This document shows, piece by piece, positions 1-7,263 of a DNA stretch of 9,885 nt. The stretch lies in NCBI GenBank assembly GCA_026785985.1, contig JAJAYX010000818.1:1-9885 (forward strand), given 5' to 3'. The stretch's first letter is position 1. The number at the start of each line of letters is the position of its first letter. The notes beneath the pieces were generated by a model. It made no database searches. It was not told the DNA's origin and saw nothing but the letters and a program-made list of their open reading frames with translations. Position numbers and translations under genes: made by a program. The stretch comes from Rudanella sp. (lineage in GTDB: Bacteria > Bacteroidota > Bacteroidia > Cytophagales > Spirosomataceae).

Positions 1-447
1 GTACATGGTAGGCAGATCGCGGGCAATGGCCTGCTCATGCTTTTCAAGGTCGCGGGCGTTGACTGTCCGGTGAATCACCTTCATGTCGTCATTGATCTTG
101 ATATTCTTCTTTTTCAATTGCAGGCGGATCAACTCGCCCTGCATCGACACGGCTCCCATGTGGAAGCCCGATGGCATTTCGACCACCACATAATCGCCCG
201 TGGTCAAATCCAGTTGGTGAACGTTCCGATAGTATTCCTTGCGGCCCCCTTTGAACTTCACCTCCACCACGTCTGATTGGGCTCCGGGCTGAGCCATATC
301 GGTCAGCCAGTCAAACGAGTTCAGTTTATTGCATCCGCCAGTGGAGCATCCTCCGCTACTGCCACACCCCGACACCACCGCTGTTCCGGTCGTATCGGTT
401 GAAGGCCGTGAGCCGCATCCACCCGTCGTACATGATTTACAGCTCAT
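1..447 (-). CDS. ricT: PSP1-domain protein, RicT-like (N-terminal part; runs off left edge)
   Basis: The open frame reads from an ATG at 447 down to base 1 without a stop, giving the first 149 residues; the C-terminus lies outside the window. The first 40 residues are rich in Cys and Gly, with Cys at 3, 6, 11, 28, 34 and 39 in motifs such as CKSC, GGCGS and GGCNK, followed by NSFDWL. From about residue 58 the sequence matches the start of a PSP1 domain (VVEVKFKGGRKEYYRN, then GDYVVVE and a GxVS step). In Bacillus, RicT (YaaT) joins RicA and RicF in an iron-sulfur complex that acts with RNase Y in RNA maturation; whether the Bacteroidota protein does this is not established. The ATG is 92 bases past the purD stop with no SD sequence, so co-transcription with purD is likely. 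Family membership is fairly sure, function is not. Confidence 0.85.
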   Translation of the reverse strand, partial: MSCKSCTTGGCGSRPSTDTTGTAVVSGCGSSGGCSTGGCNKLNSFDWLTDMAQPGAQSDVVEVKFKGGRKEYYRNVHQLDLTTGDYVVVEMPSGFHMGAVSMQGELIRLQLKKKNIKINDDMKVIHRTVNARDLEKHEQAIARDLPTMY

Positions 448-453
448 AATTTT

Positions 454-538
454 AGTGATAGATGAGGAGTGATGAATAAGGAGTGATGGGGGTTTACTTT
501 TGCGTTAGCCATTCATCACTCCTCACTCATCACTCCTC
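454..538. repeat. Heptad-repeat hairpin element between purD and the RicT-like gene
   Basis: The purD-ricT gap is almost filled by 7-bp tandem repeats in opposite orientation. The left side holds five heptads at 454-488 alternating AGTGATR with RATRAGG. The right side holds four heptads at 511-538 (ATTCATC, ACTCCTC, ACTCATC, ACTCCTC). Bases 464-488 and 514-538 pair over 25 positions with two A-C mismatches, enclosing a 25-base loop (489-513) that contains TTTACTTTTGCGTTAGCC. The element starts one base past the purD stop. It resembles the short tandemly repeated heptamers known from some cyanobacterial genomes. No T-run follows it on the purD strand, so it does not look like a classical terminator. 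Confidence 0.85.
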
Positions 539-539
539 G

Positions 540-1826
540 TTAATCCGAGTACCGAATCAGGTCAAGCCCGATGTCTTTACGGTACTGTTTCCCCTCAAAT
601 TGCACCGTTCGGGCTGCTTCCTGCGACCGGCGAACGGCATTTTCGAGCGAGTTGGCAATGGCCGTCATGGCCAGCACCCGCCCGCCATTGGTCACAACCT
701 GTCCGTTTGGTGCGGCTGTTCCGGCATGGAACGGCGTTACTTCAATAACAAGGTCTAAAGCCGAAATCACTTTCCCTTTTTCGTAAGCATCGGGATACCC
801 CCCCGACACCAAAACAGTTGTCACCGCCGTTTGGGGCAACACCTGCAAATTAACCTTGTCTAATTCACCATCGGCGGCAGCCACCAGTAACTCCACAAAA
901 TCGGTTTGAATGCGGGGTAACACCACTTCGGTTTCGGGGTCGCCCATGCGGGCGTTGTATTCAATAACGACGGGTTCGCTCTTGGTATTCATTAAGCCAA
1001 CAAAAATAAAGCCAACATACCGGATACCTTCCTGCTGCAAACCAGCCAACGTCGGTTTCACCACTTTGTCTTCCACTTTGCGCATGAACGCTTCCGTGGC
1101 AAACACCACCGGCGAAACGGCACCCATGCCGCCCGTGTTAGGACCGGTATCGCCCTCACCAATGCGTTTGTAATCCTTGGCTTCGGGCAGAATTTTATAA
1201 TTAACTCCATCCGTCAACACGAACACCGACAACTCAATCCCCTTCAAAAACTGCTCAACAACCACCTTGTTGCCCGCTTCGCCAAATCGTCCCTCCGACA
1301 GCATATCGCGGAGCGCATTCTGCGCTTCCGCCAGCGTTTCGGCAATTATAACTCCTTTACCAGCAGCCAGTCCGTCGGCTTTCAGCACAATGGGCAACGT
1401 ATGCGATTCGAGATAAGCCAAGCCCTCGTTCAGTGTATCGGCGGTAAAGGTTTGCGAGGCTGCCGTGGGAATGCCGTGCCGCTGCATGAACGACTTCGAG
1501 AAATCTTTGCTGCCTTCGAGTTGCGCCCCCTGTGCGTCGGGGCCAACAATACGCAAATCGGCCATGCCGGGTTGCTGGCGCAGATAATCGACAATTCCCT
1601 TCACCAACGGTTCTTCGGGACCAACCAGCAGTAAATCAATTTTGTGTTCCCGAATAGCCTCGGCAACTGCTTCAAAATCAGTGAAAGCAATGGGTAGGTT
1701 GGTGGCTAATTCGGCTGTTCCGGCATTGCCCGGAGCCACAAAAAGGGCATCACAAAGCGGGCTTTGGCTGATTTTCCACGCAAACGCATGCTCACGCCCA
1801 CCCGATCCAAGTATTAGTATATTCAT
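540..1826 (-). CDS. purD: Phosphoribosylamine--glycine ligase (GAR synthetase)
   Basis: PurD makes glycinamide ribonucleotide from 5-phosphoribosylamine, glycine and ATP in the second step of de novo purine synthesis in the cytoplasm. The 428-residue product has the usual family length and intact signatures: GSGGREHA (7-14) and APGNAGT (31-37) in the N-domain, GPEEPLVKGI (69-78), the ATP-grasp glycine loop KADGLAAGKGV (149-159), KDYKRIGEGDTGPNTGGMG (217-235) and NARMGDPETE (291-300). The start chosen is ATG at 1826, giving MNILILGSGG as in the family. An in-frame ATG at 1877 would add 17 residues, but these are encoded by the hairpin repeat and are not conserved-looking. The gene lies 66 bases after the recQ stop and ahead of the RicT-like gene. 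No other purine gene is in view. Confidence 0.97.
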   Translation of the reverse strand: MNILILGSGGREHAFAWKISQSPLCDALFVAPGNAGTAELATNLPIAFTDFEAVAEAIREHKIDLLLVGPEEPLVKGIVDYLRQQPGMADLRIVGPDAQGAQLEGSKDFSKSFMQRHGIPTAASQTFTADTLNEGLAYLESHTLPIVLKADGLAAGKGVIIAETLAEAQNALRDMLSEGRFGEAGNKVVVEQFLKGIELSVFVLTDGVNYKILPEAKDYKRIGEGDTGPNTGGMGAVSPVVFATEAFMRKVEDKVVKPTLAGLQQEGIRYVGFIFVGLMNTKSEPVVIEYNARMGDPETEVVLPRIQTDFVELLVAAADGELDKVNLQVLPQTAVTTVLVSGGYPDAYEKGKVISALDLVIEVTPFHAGTAAPNGQVVTNGGRVLAMTAIANSLENAVRRSQEAARTVQFEGKQYRKDIGLDLIRYSD

Positions 1827-1833
1827 TGTTTGG

Positions 1834-1888
1834 AGGAGTGAGTAGTGAGGAGCCATTTGGTAAGCATTTCTCCTCACTACTCACTCCT
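1834..1888. repeat. Heptad-repeat hairpin element between recQ and purD
   Basis: Bases 1834-1852 and 1870-1888 form a perfect 19-bp inverted repeat around a 17-base loop. The arms are heptads of the same kind as the element at 454-538 (AGGAGTG, AGTAGTG; ACTACTC, ACTCCTT). The element begins 4 bases past the recQ stop and ends 7 bases before the purD ATG, so a recQ-purD transcript would fold into a strong hairpin right at the purD start. Read on the minus strand, the loop (AAATGCTTACCAAATGG) shows partial likeness to the loop of the other element (ATGGCTAACGCAAA), which suggests common origin. Confidence 0.88.
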
Positions 1889-1894
1889 TTTTTT
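1834..1894 (+). terminator. Terminator-like hairpin plus T-run reading antisense to recQ/purD
   Basis: On the plus strand the 19-bp hairpin is followed directly by seven T residues (1888-1894), the textbook layout of an intrinsic terminator. No plus-strand gene precedes it: the DNA upstream is the purD antisense strand. On the minus strand the same run is an A-tract ahead of the hairpin and gives no terminator. It could stop antisense transcripts before they enter recQ, or the T-run may simply come from the recQ stop region beside a repeat element. Confidence 0.3.
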
Positions 1895-4103
1895 AATTCG
1901 CTACTTCCGATAAAAACTTAATCCGCATCAGGCGCAACTCCTGCTCGGTAAAATCGTCACCCCTGAATTGGTTCATTGCCACGGCAATATTGTCAGTTTC
2001 TGCCGCCATGAAATAATCAAAAATCTCGTCCTGCCGTTCGTCGTCCACAATCTGATCCACGTAATAATCGAGGTTCAGGCGCGTCCCGGAGTAACAAATG
2101 TGTTCTATTTCTTCCACTAAATCTTCCATCGTCAATCCTTTCGATTCGGCAATTTCGTCGAGGTCAACCTTGCGGTCGATTTGCTGAATGATAAAAATTT
2201 TGATCTTCGACTTATTAACCATCGATTTAACGACAACATCTTTATCCATTTCGATCTCATTATCATCCACATATTGGGTAATCAGGTCAATAAACTGCCG
2301 CCCAAACTTCTCCACCTTACCCATGCCCACGCCGTTGATTTGGGCCATTTCCTCACGAGTGGTGGGGTAAGTGGTCGCCATTTCTTCGAGCGAAGGATCC
2401 TGAAAAATTACGTAGGGAGGCAGGCTTTTCTCTTTGGCTACCTTCTTTCGCAGGGCTTTCAGCAGACCCAATAATTCCTCATCGTAGGCATTTCCGCCCG
2501 ACGAATTTGTAACATCCTTATCGTCGTCGGCTTTCCCGTCAGCAATTTGCTGATCGTAGTTATGGTCGGCAGACAACGAGACCGGATAGGGGTCTTCGAT
2601 GTAGTTCATGCCCTTTTTCGAGACCCGCAGCACACCATAATTATCGGCATCTTTTTCTAAGTAGCCAAAGATCGTGATCTGCCGAATCAGCGAGCACCAG
2701 TGTTCCGGGTTTTCGTTGAACTCACGCCCCTTGCCATACACGGGCAGGCGATTGTGTTCATAACTTGTAATATACTGATTGTCAGTGGCAGTCAGGACGT
2801 GCGAGAGGTGCGTAACGTCGAAACGCTGATCGGTTTGGAGCACCGTTTGAAGGGCTAACACCACATCGTCCTGAGCACGGTATTTATGCGTTGGCTTGAG
2901 GCAGTTGTCGCAGAACCCGCAATCTTTCTCCACATATTCGCCAAAATAACCCAACAATTGTCTGCGCCGACAGGCTCCCAGATTGGCATACGACACCATT
3001 TCGCCCAGCAGGTGTTTGGCATTGTCGCGCTCCGTAACGGGTTTGTCTTTGTTGAATTTTTCTAATTTCAGGATGTCATCGTAGCTGTAGAACATAACAC
3101 AGTTACCCTCCAGTCCATCGCGCCCGGCCCGGCCTGTTTCCTGATAATACCCCTCCAGCGATTTGGGCGCATCGTAGTGAATCACGAACCGCACATCGGG
3201 TTTGTCGATACCCATACCGAAAGCGATGGTAGCGCACACTACATCCACATCTTCGTTCAGGAAAGCATCCTGATTGTTCATGCGGGTTTGGGGATCGAGA
3301 CCCGCGTGGTAGGGCAACGCTTTCACGTCGTTGACATTGAGCAGTTCGGCAATGTCTTCAACGGTTTTACGGCTCAGGCAATACACAATGCCCGACTTGC
3401 CTTTATTGTTCTTGATATACTTGATCAATGCCTTTTTGGCATCCACCTTGGGCTTGATCTCGTAATACAGGTTCTTCCGATTGAAGGACGTTTTATAAAT
3501 ATGCGCGTCCTCCATTTGCAGGTTCTTCTGGATATCCAGTTGAACCTTGGGCGTGGCCGTGGCCGTGAGGGCAATCACGGACAGATTGCCAATATCGTCC
3601 ACAATGCCCCGAATTTTGCGGTATTCGGGTCGGAAATCGTGCCCCCACTCCGAAATACAGTGGGCCTCGTCGATGGCGACAAACGAAATGTTGGCTTTCT
3701 TGAGAAAATCAAGATTTTCAACTTTCGTGAGCGATTCGGGCGCAATGTAGAGGAGTTTGAGCGTTCCGTTCAACGTTTCCTTCTTAACCTTCGTCATCTC
3801 GGCTTTTGATAGGGTCGAGTTCAGGAATTGGGCGTTGATACCGAATGCATTGAGTTGATCGACCTGATTTTTCATCAGGGCAATCAGGGGCGAAATCACA
3901 ATGGCTGTCCCCTCGCTGACTATTGCCGGCAATTGGTAACAAAGTGATTTACCTGCCCCCGTAGGCATTATCACGAATGTGTTTCGACCCGCCAAAATAT
4001 TATGAATAATGGCTTCCTGGTCGCCCCGGAACTGGCTATAGCCAAAAATCTCTTTTAGTTGTTCCTTAAGGGTTACCTGTACGAACTGGTCAACCTGCAT
4101 CAT
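1893..4103 (-). CDS. recQ: ATP-dependent DNA helicase RecQ
   Basis: RecQ is a 3'-5' superfamily 2 helicase that unwinds forks and recombination intermediates. In the 736-residue product, the helicase core carries Walker A MPTGAGKS (46-53), DEAH (145-148) followed by the RecQ-type aromatic loop (EWGHDFRPEYR, 152-162), and motif VI QETGRAGRDG (321-330). The zinc-binding region has Cys at 378, 395, 398 and 401 (CRRRQL then CGFCDNC). A winged-helix RQC domain follows to about 505, then a short acidic linker (517-540) and an HRDC domain (about 541-613). A further ~120 residues form a charged helical tail, as in the long Bacteroidota RecQ proteins; E. coli RecQ is near 610. The start is a doubled ATG (4103 or 4100), one residue apart. 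The gene diverges from kdsD and lies just upstream of purD. Confidence 0.97.
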   Translation of the reverse strand: MMQVDQFVQVTLKEQLKEIFGYSQFRGDQEAIIHNILAGRNTFVIMPTGAGKSLCYQLPAIVSEGTAIVISPLIALMKNQVDQLNAFGINAQFLNSTLSKAEMTKVKKETLNGTLKLLYIAPESLTKVENLDFLKKANISFVAIDEAHCISEWGHDFRPEYRKIRGIVDDIGNLSVIALTATATPKVQLDIQKNLQMEDAHIYKTSFNRKNLYYEIKPKVDAKKALIKYIKNNKGKSGIVYCLSRKTVEDIAELLNVNDVKALPYHAGLDPQTRMNNQDAFLNEDVDVVCATIAFGMGIDKPDVRFVIHYDAPKSLEGYYQETGRAGRDGLEGNCVMFYSYDDILKLEKFNKDKPVTERDNAKHLLGEMVSYANLGACRRRQLLGYFGEYVEKDCGFCDNCLKPTHKYRAQDDVVLALQTVLQTDQRFDVTHLSHVLTATDNQYITSYEHNRLPVYGKGREFNENPEHWCSLIRQITIFGYLEKDADNYGVLRVSKKGMNYIEDPYPVSLSADHNYDQQIADGKADDDKDVTNSSGGNAYDEELLGLLKALRKKVAKEKSLPPYVIFQDPSLEEMATTYPTTREEMAQINGVGMGKVEKFGRQFIDLITQYVDDNEIEMDKDVVVKSMVNKSKIKIFIIQQIDRKVDLDEIAESKGLTMEDLVEEIEHICYSGTRLNLDYYVDQIVDDERQDEIFDYFMAAETDNIAVAMNQFRGDDFTEQELRLMRIKFLSEVAN

Positions 4104-4193
4104 GCTTTCGCGACGTACAAAAAGTTACTGGTTTATTTAAGTTGTTTGCCTGCTCATTGATTTACTAAGGTTGCTTGTGCGTTAACAATCAAC

Positions 4194-4232
4194 TTGACAA
4201 ACCTAGAAAAGACTTACACGACTGTATCTTTG
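4194..4232 (+). promoter_or_regulatory. Candidate Bacteroidota-type promoter for kdsD
   Basis: TATCTTTG at 4225-4232 fits the Bacteroidota -7 consensus TAnnTTTG exactly. A TTGACA lies upstream at 4194-4199, but the gap from its TTG to the -7 box is 28 bases, longer than the roughly 19-23 expected for the -33 box, so the upstream element is doubtful. A start near 4239 would leave a leader of about 150 bases before kdsD. On the other strand I see no clear recQ promoter; the nearest match is TAACTTTTTG about 20 bases before the recQ ATG. Confidence 0.5.
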
Positions 4233-4242
4233 CCTAACCAAA

Positions 4243-4256
4243 CGGAGTCAACTCCG
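4243..4256 (+). other. Small hairpin at the predicted kdsD transcript start
   Basis: CGGAG (4243-4247) and CTCCG (4252-4256) form a 5-bp GC-rich stem with loop TCAA, just downstream of the candidate -7 box. It would sit at the 5' end of the kdsD mRNA, where such stems can stabilise transcripts. It is short enough to be chance. Confidence 0.3.
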
Positions 4257-4267
4257 GGCGGCTCAGA

Positions 4268-4353
4268 TGGATAGTTGGCAAGGAGTATAGTGGTGTAGCT
4301 GTATCAAATTAATCTACTATCCAGCATCTATAATCCTATACCCAAGCATCTAT
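4268..4353 (+). repeat. Short inverted and direct repeats in the kdsD leader
   Basis: The leader contains an 8-bp inverted repeat, TGGATAGT (4268-4275) with ACTATCCA (4316-4323). It also has an exact 9-bp direct repeat, AGCATCTAT, at 4323-4331 and 4345-4353, 22 bases apart, close to two helical turns. Such spacing suits a repressor or activator binding side by side, but there is no known operator I can match. The stretch is otherwise AT-rich and holds no open frame of note. Confidence 0.35.
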
Positions 4354-4386
4354 TTTCTAAAGTTAGCGAATTTATAGCCAAATCTG

Positions 4387-5376
4387 TTGCCGCAACAGAA
4401 TCTGAACTTGAAAGCAATAAAAAATCCGCAAGCCATTGCCCGCGAGGTGTTGCAGGCTGAAGCCACCGCCATTCAGAACGCTATGGCCTTTTTAGACCAT
4501 CGTTTCGACCAATGCGTTGAAACGATTTTGGCTTCGGGTGGCCGGGTAATTGTCACGGGCATTGGCAAAAGTGCCATCATCGGTCAAAAGATCGTAGCCA
4601 CCCTCAATTCCACGGGAACACCCGCCCTCTTTATGCACGCGGCCGATGCTATCCACGGTGATTTAGGTATGATTCAGCCTGCCGATGTGGTCATGGCCAT
4701 CTCAAAAAGTGGTAACACGCCCGAAATCAAGGTTTTAGTGCCGCTCATCCGGCGGACAGGTGCCAACCTAATGGCCCTCGTCAGTGATGCAGAGTCCTAC
4801 CTCGCCCAACACGCCGACTGCGTTTTAGTGGCCTATGCCGAACGCGAAGCCGACCCGCTCAACCTTGCTCCCACCACCAGCACAACGGTGGCATTGGCCG
4901 TTGGCGATGCCCTTGCGATTGCCCTGCTCGTGGCCCGCGATTTCACCCGGCAGGATTTTGCCCGCTACCATCCCGGCGGTTCGCTCGGCAAAAAACTATA
5001 CCTGAAAGTCTGTGATTTGTACCCGCACAACCAGTGTCCGGCTGTTCGACCCGACACGGTGATCCACGATGCGATGCTGGCCATGTCGGCGGGGCGGTTG
5101 GGTGCCACGGCGGTGGTGAATGAAACAGGTTCCGTCATCGGCATCATCACCGACGGCGACGTGCGCCGGATGGTGAGCCACCACGACGATTACCGTCAAC
5201 TAACCGCCCGCGATATTATGACCGCAAGCCCCGTCAGTGTTTCCCCCGACGACTATGCGGTGCAGGCTCTGGACCTGATGCAATCCCGCAACATCACCCA
5301 ACTGCTGGTGCTGGACGAAGGGCGATTAATGGGGTTTGTTCACCTGCACGATTTGCTACGGGAAGGGTTGGTGTGA
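4387..5376 (+). CDS. kdsD: D-arabinose 5-phosphate isomerase (KpsF/GutQ family)
   Basis: KdsD interconverts ribulose 5-phosphate and arabinose 5-phosphate, the first committed step to Kdo of lipopolysaccharide. The 329-residue product has a SIS sugar-isomerase domain (about 45-200) and two CBS domains (about 213-268 and 276-329). Residues equivalent to the E. coli catalytic set appear with a constant offset of two: Lys61 in GIGKS, Glu113 in SGNTPEI, Glu154 before ADPLNLAPT, and His195 in RYHPGG. HGDLGM is at 90-95. The frame has no ATG until residue 33, inside the conserved region, and a stop at 4375; the start is therefore taken as TTG at 4387, which gives almost exactly the E. coli length (328). 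TTG at 4408 is an alternative. The gene stands alone on the plus strand, divergent from recQ and convergent with the glycosyltransferase. Confidence 0.95.
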   Translation: MPQQNLNLKAIKNPQAIAREVLQAEATAIQNAMAFLDHRFDQCVETILASGGRVIVTGIGKSAIIGQKIVATLNSTGTPALFMHAADAIHGDLGMIQPADVVMAISKSGNTPEIKVLVPLIRRTGANLMALVSDAESYLAQHADCVLVAYAEREADPLNLAPTTSTTVALAVGDALAIALLVARDFTRQDFARYHPGGSLGKKLYLKVCDLYPHNQCPAVRPDTVIHDAMLAMSAGRLGATAVVNETGSVIGIITDGDVRRMVSHHDDYRQLTARDIMTASPVSVSPDDYAVQALDLMQSRNITQLLVLDEGRLMGFVHLHDLLREGLV

Positions 5377-5643
5377 AGGGAGGAAGGAGAAGAGGGAAGA
5401 AAGGGGTTGACGCAGGTTTCTGATCTTTCTAAACGCAATACTGCCCAATTTAAATAACGAGTTTATTCAAGAGATTTGGTTCAAGAAAACCAACCCCAAA
5501 CCTATTGATTTCGAGTAAATGGATATGATAAATCGTTGATTGCTAGCGATTTGTACATAGCACCAATTAAACAAACAAAATCCTTATTTTAGACAATTTA
5601 TATACTTTTTCACCCCTTAAAAAGCAAAATAGCTTTACTATTT
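5377..5643. other. AT-rich convergent spacer, no gene seen
   Basis: This 267-base gap separates the ends of kdsD and the glycosyltransferase. It opens with an unbroken 32-base polypurine run (5375-5406) starting inside the kdsD stop codon. Beyond that it is AT-rich with only weak hairpins: TTGGTT/AACCAA (5476-5493) and AAATCG/CGATTT (5530-5552). A short stop-to-stop frame on the plus strand ends at a TAA near 5516, but it has no start codon and no recognisable likeness. Confidence 0.6.
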
Positions 5644-5644
5644 T
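5616..5644 (-). terminator. Weak AT-rich terminator candidate for the right-hand operon
   Basis: On the minus strand, AAAATAG and CTATTTT (bases 5638-5644 and 5626-5632) form a 7-bp stem with a 5-base loop. The RNA then reads GCUUUUU, a short U-run. The stem overlaps the last base of the glycosyltransferase stop codon. With a single G-C pair it is weak, but its position at the end of a four-gene operon fits. Confidence 0.3.
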
Positions 5645-7254
5645 CACTTCCGCTTGAAAAACACGAACCCGTTTTCTTCTTTCACGACCTCCAGATTGGG
5701 GTTCTTTCGGAAATCGTCGGCGTTGTTGATGCGGGCGATCAGGAAGGTGGGCTTGTCAACCGGGCCGTTGAGCAGGTAGTTTTCGTCGGAAGTGCGGGGG
5801 TTAATGGGTGGCTTTTTCTGGAAATAAAATAGCTGGGCGTAGCTTTTATAACCGATCGGCTCCACATACACGTCCTCCCCCTGCTTCGATTGGTAGAAGT
5901 TGATGACGGTGCCCTGCACGATCTGCTCAATGTTCGGAACGACCGCTGCCGTGAAGAAAAACAGCATGGTGGCCGTTGCCAGAAACAAGCCTACAGCCGC
6001 CCGGAACGTTTGCCGCCTGAGTCGCAAGATGCACACCACCAGAGCCACTGTCCAGGCTGCCCCGATGATCCACTCCCAACCACCCCAATGCACATTGGCC
6101 TGAAGGTTGGCCACCGCAAAGGGATCGTTGATATACGGAATCAACACGTCTTTGTGCATTCCCACAAGGGGCGCAGCCGTTAGCACCAGGCCCAGCAGAC
6201 CACCCACCAGCAACAGGCCAACGGTGGTCCACCGGCTCCATTGCACCTGACCCGTCAGCACCTGATACAGGTGATAAGCCGCCAGATAGGATACCGGAAA
6301 CCACGCCAGCGACGAATAATGTACGATTTTAGTCTTGACAATGGAAAACACAATCATCACCACCCAGAATAGGGCAACCATCCAGGGGAGGAAAGATGCC
6401 TCGGGTTTGCGTATCGCCGTTAGGTAGCGCACCGCCAGCACCGATACCGGGAACGCTCCTAGCAAAACGACCGGAAAATGGTAATAAAACGGTTGCTCGT
6501 GGCCCGCGTCGGGAGTAGTGAACAGCACGATTTGGTACTTGATGAACTCCACCAGAAACCACGGGCCATTTTGTATTACCTCTAAGCCAAACCAGGCAGT
6601 AGTTACCAATAAGCCAACCAATACTATCAGGCCCAACGCCCGCCATGAAAGCAGGGGCCGGAATTTGTTCAATGCCCAGATTACCCCCAATGTCAGGCCC
6701 GGCAACAAAGCACCAACCGGCCCTTTGGTCAGCACGGCAAGGCCAAGCAACAGGCCGACCAGAGCCGCGTTGCGCTGGCCGTTGGCCGTTGTCGCCCGAT
6801 ACAGAAACCACACACCCACGAAAATAAAAAAGTTAAAAGTGGGGTCGATAATGGCCGTTTTGAAATAGAAGTGGGGTGTAACAGAGCCGAGGTATCCCAA
6901 TGCCCAAAGCAACCCAAACCGGGTATCGTGGAGCCGCCGACCAATCAAAAACAGCACTACGAGGGTTAACACGCCGATGACGGCGTTGGGAAACCGGGCG
7001 GCATATTCGTTGATGCCGAAGCCGTGCATGGCCAGGGCCTGCAACCAGAAAAACAGGGGCGGCTTTTGCCAGAAGGGTTGAAAATTGATCTGTACCCACG
7101 CATAATTCCCCGATACGATCATCTCCCGCGCCGACTCCGCAAAGTTAATTTCGTCCCAATCGAACAGGTGTACCCGGCCCAAAAAAGGGAAGAAAAACAG
7201 GCATCCGAGCACAATGAGCAGGACAGGGTAATAGCGGGCGTTAATGCAGGGCAT
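5644..7254 (-). CDS. ArnT/PMT-type membrane glycosyltransferase (GT-C fold)
   Basis: A 536-residue polytopic inner-membrane protein with about a dozen hydrophobic segments (first at 8-26, last near 418-438) and a C-terminal soluble tail of about 100 residues. The acidic DWDE (32-35) in the first outer loop is the expected metal/donor site of GT-C enzymes. QKPPLFFW (63-70), LTKGPVG (175-181), HEQPFYYHFPVVLLGAFP (252-269) and FSIVKTKIVHY (303-313) follow the pattern of ArnT-like transferases, which move a sugar from undecaprenyl phosphate to lipid A or another acceptor. The sugar and acceptor cannot be read from sequence; ArnT proper uses aminoarabinose, and no arn synthesis genes are in view. 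Length is close to ArnT (about 550). It starts 9 bases after the MutS-like gene and is the last gene of the operon; convergent kdsD hints at lipopolysaccharide. PMT-family membership is strong, exact role open. Confidence 0.88.
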   Translation of the reverse strand: MPCINARYYPVLLIVLGCLFFFPFLGRVHLFDWDEINFAESAREMIVSGNYAWVQINFQPFWQKPPLFFWLQALAMHGFGINEYAARFPNAVIGVLTLVVLFLIGRRLHDTRFGLLWALGYLGSVTPHFYFKTAIIDPTFNFFIFVGVWFLYRATTANGQRNAALVGLLLGLAVLTKGPVGALLPGLTLGVIWALNKFRPLLSWRALGLIVLVGLLVTTAWFGLEVIQNGPWFLVEFIKYQIVLFTTPDAGHEQPFYYHFPVVLLGAFPVSVLAVRYLTAIRKPEASFLPWMVALFWVVMIVFSIVKTKIVHYSSLAWFPVSYLAAYHLYQVLTGQVQWSRWTTVGLLLVGGLLGLVLTAAPLVGMHKDVLIPYINDPFAVANLQANVHWGGWEWIIGAAWTVALVVCILRLRRQTFRAAVGLFLATATMLFFFTAAVVPNIEQIVQGTVINFYQSKQGEDVYVEPIGYKSYAQLFYFQKKPPINPRTSDENYLLNGPVDKPTFLIARINNADDFRKNPNLEVVKEENGFVFFKRK

Positions 7255-7263
7255 GAGCAGGAA

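Noticed and set aside
454..538. Possible CRISPR-like repeat array
   Set aside because: The units are 7 bp, directly tandem without spacers and arranged as an inverted pair, which does not fit CRISPR.
3177..3809. 210-codon open frame on the plus strand opposite recQ
   Set aside because: It lies wholly antisense to the conserved helicase core of recQ, its translation shows no recognisable domain, and the recQ reading is certain.
5416..5518. Short plus-strand frame in the convergent spacer as a gene remnant or small protein
   Set aside because: It has no ATG, GTG or TTG start, no promoter and no likeness to a known transposase or other family.
5927..6811. Two minus-strand frames of 125 and 160 codons inside the glycosyltransferase
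   Set aside because: They are alternative frames of the transferase gene; their Gly/Ala/Arg-rich composition is that of out-of-frame reading.
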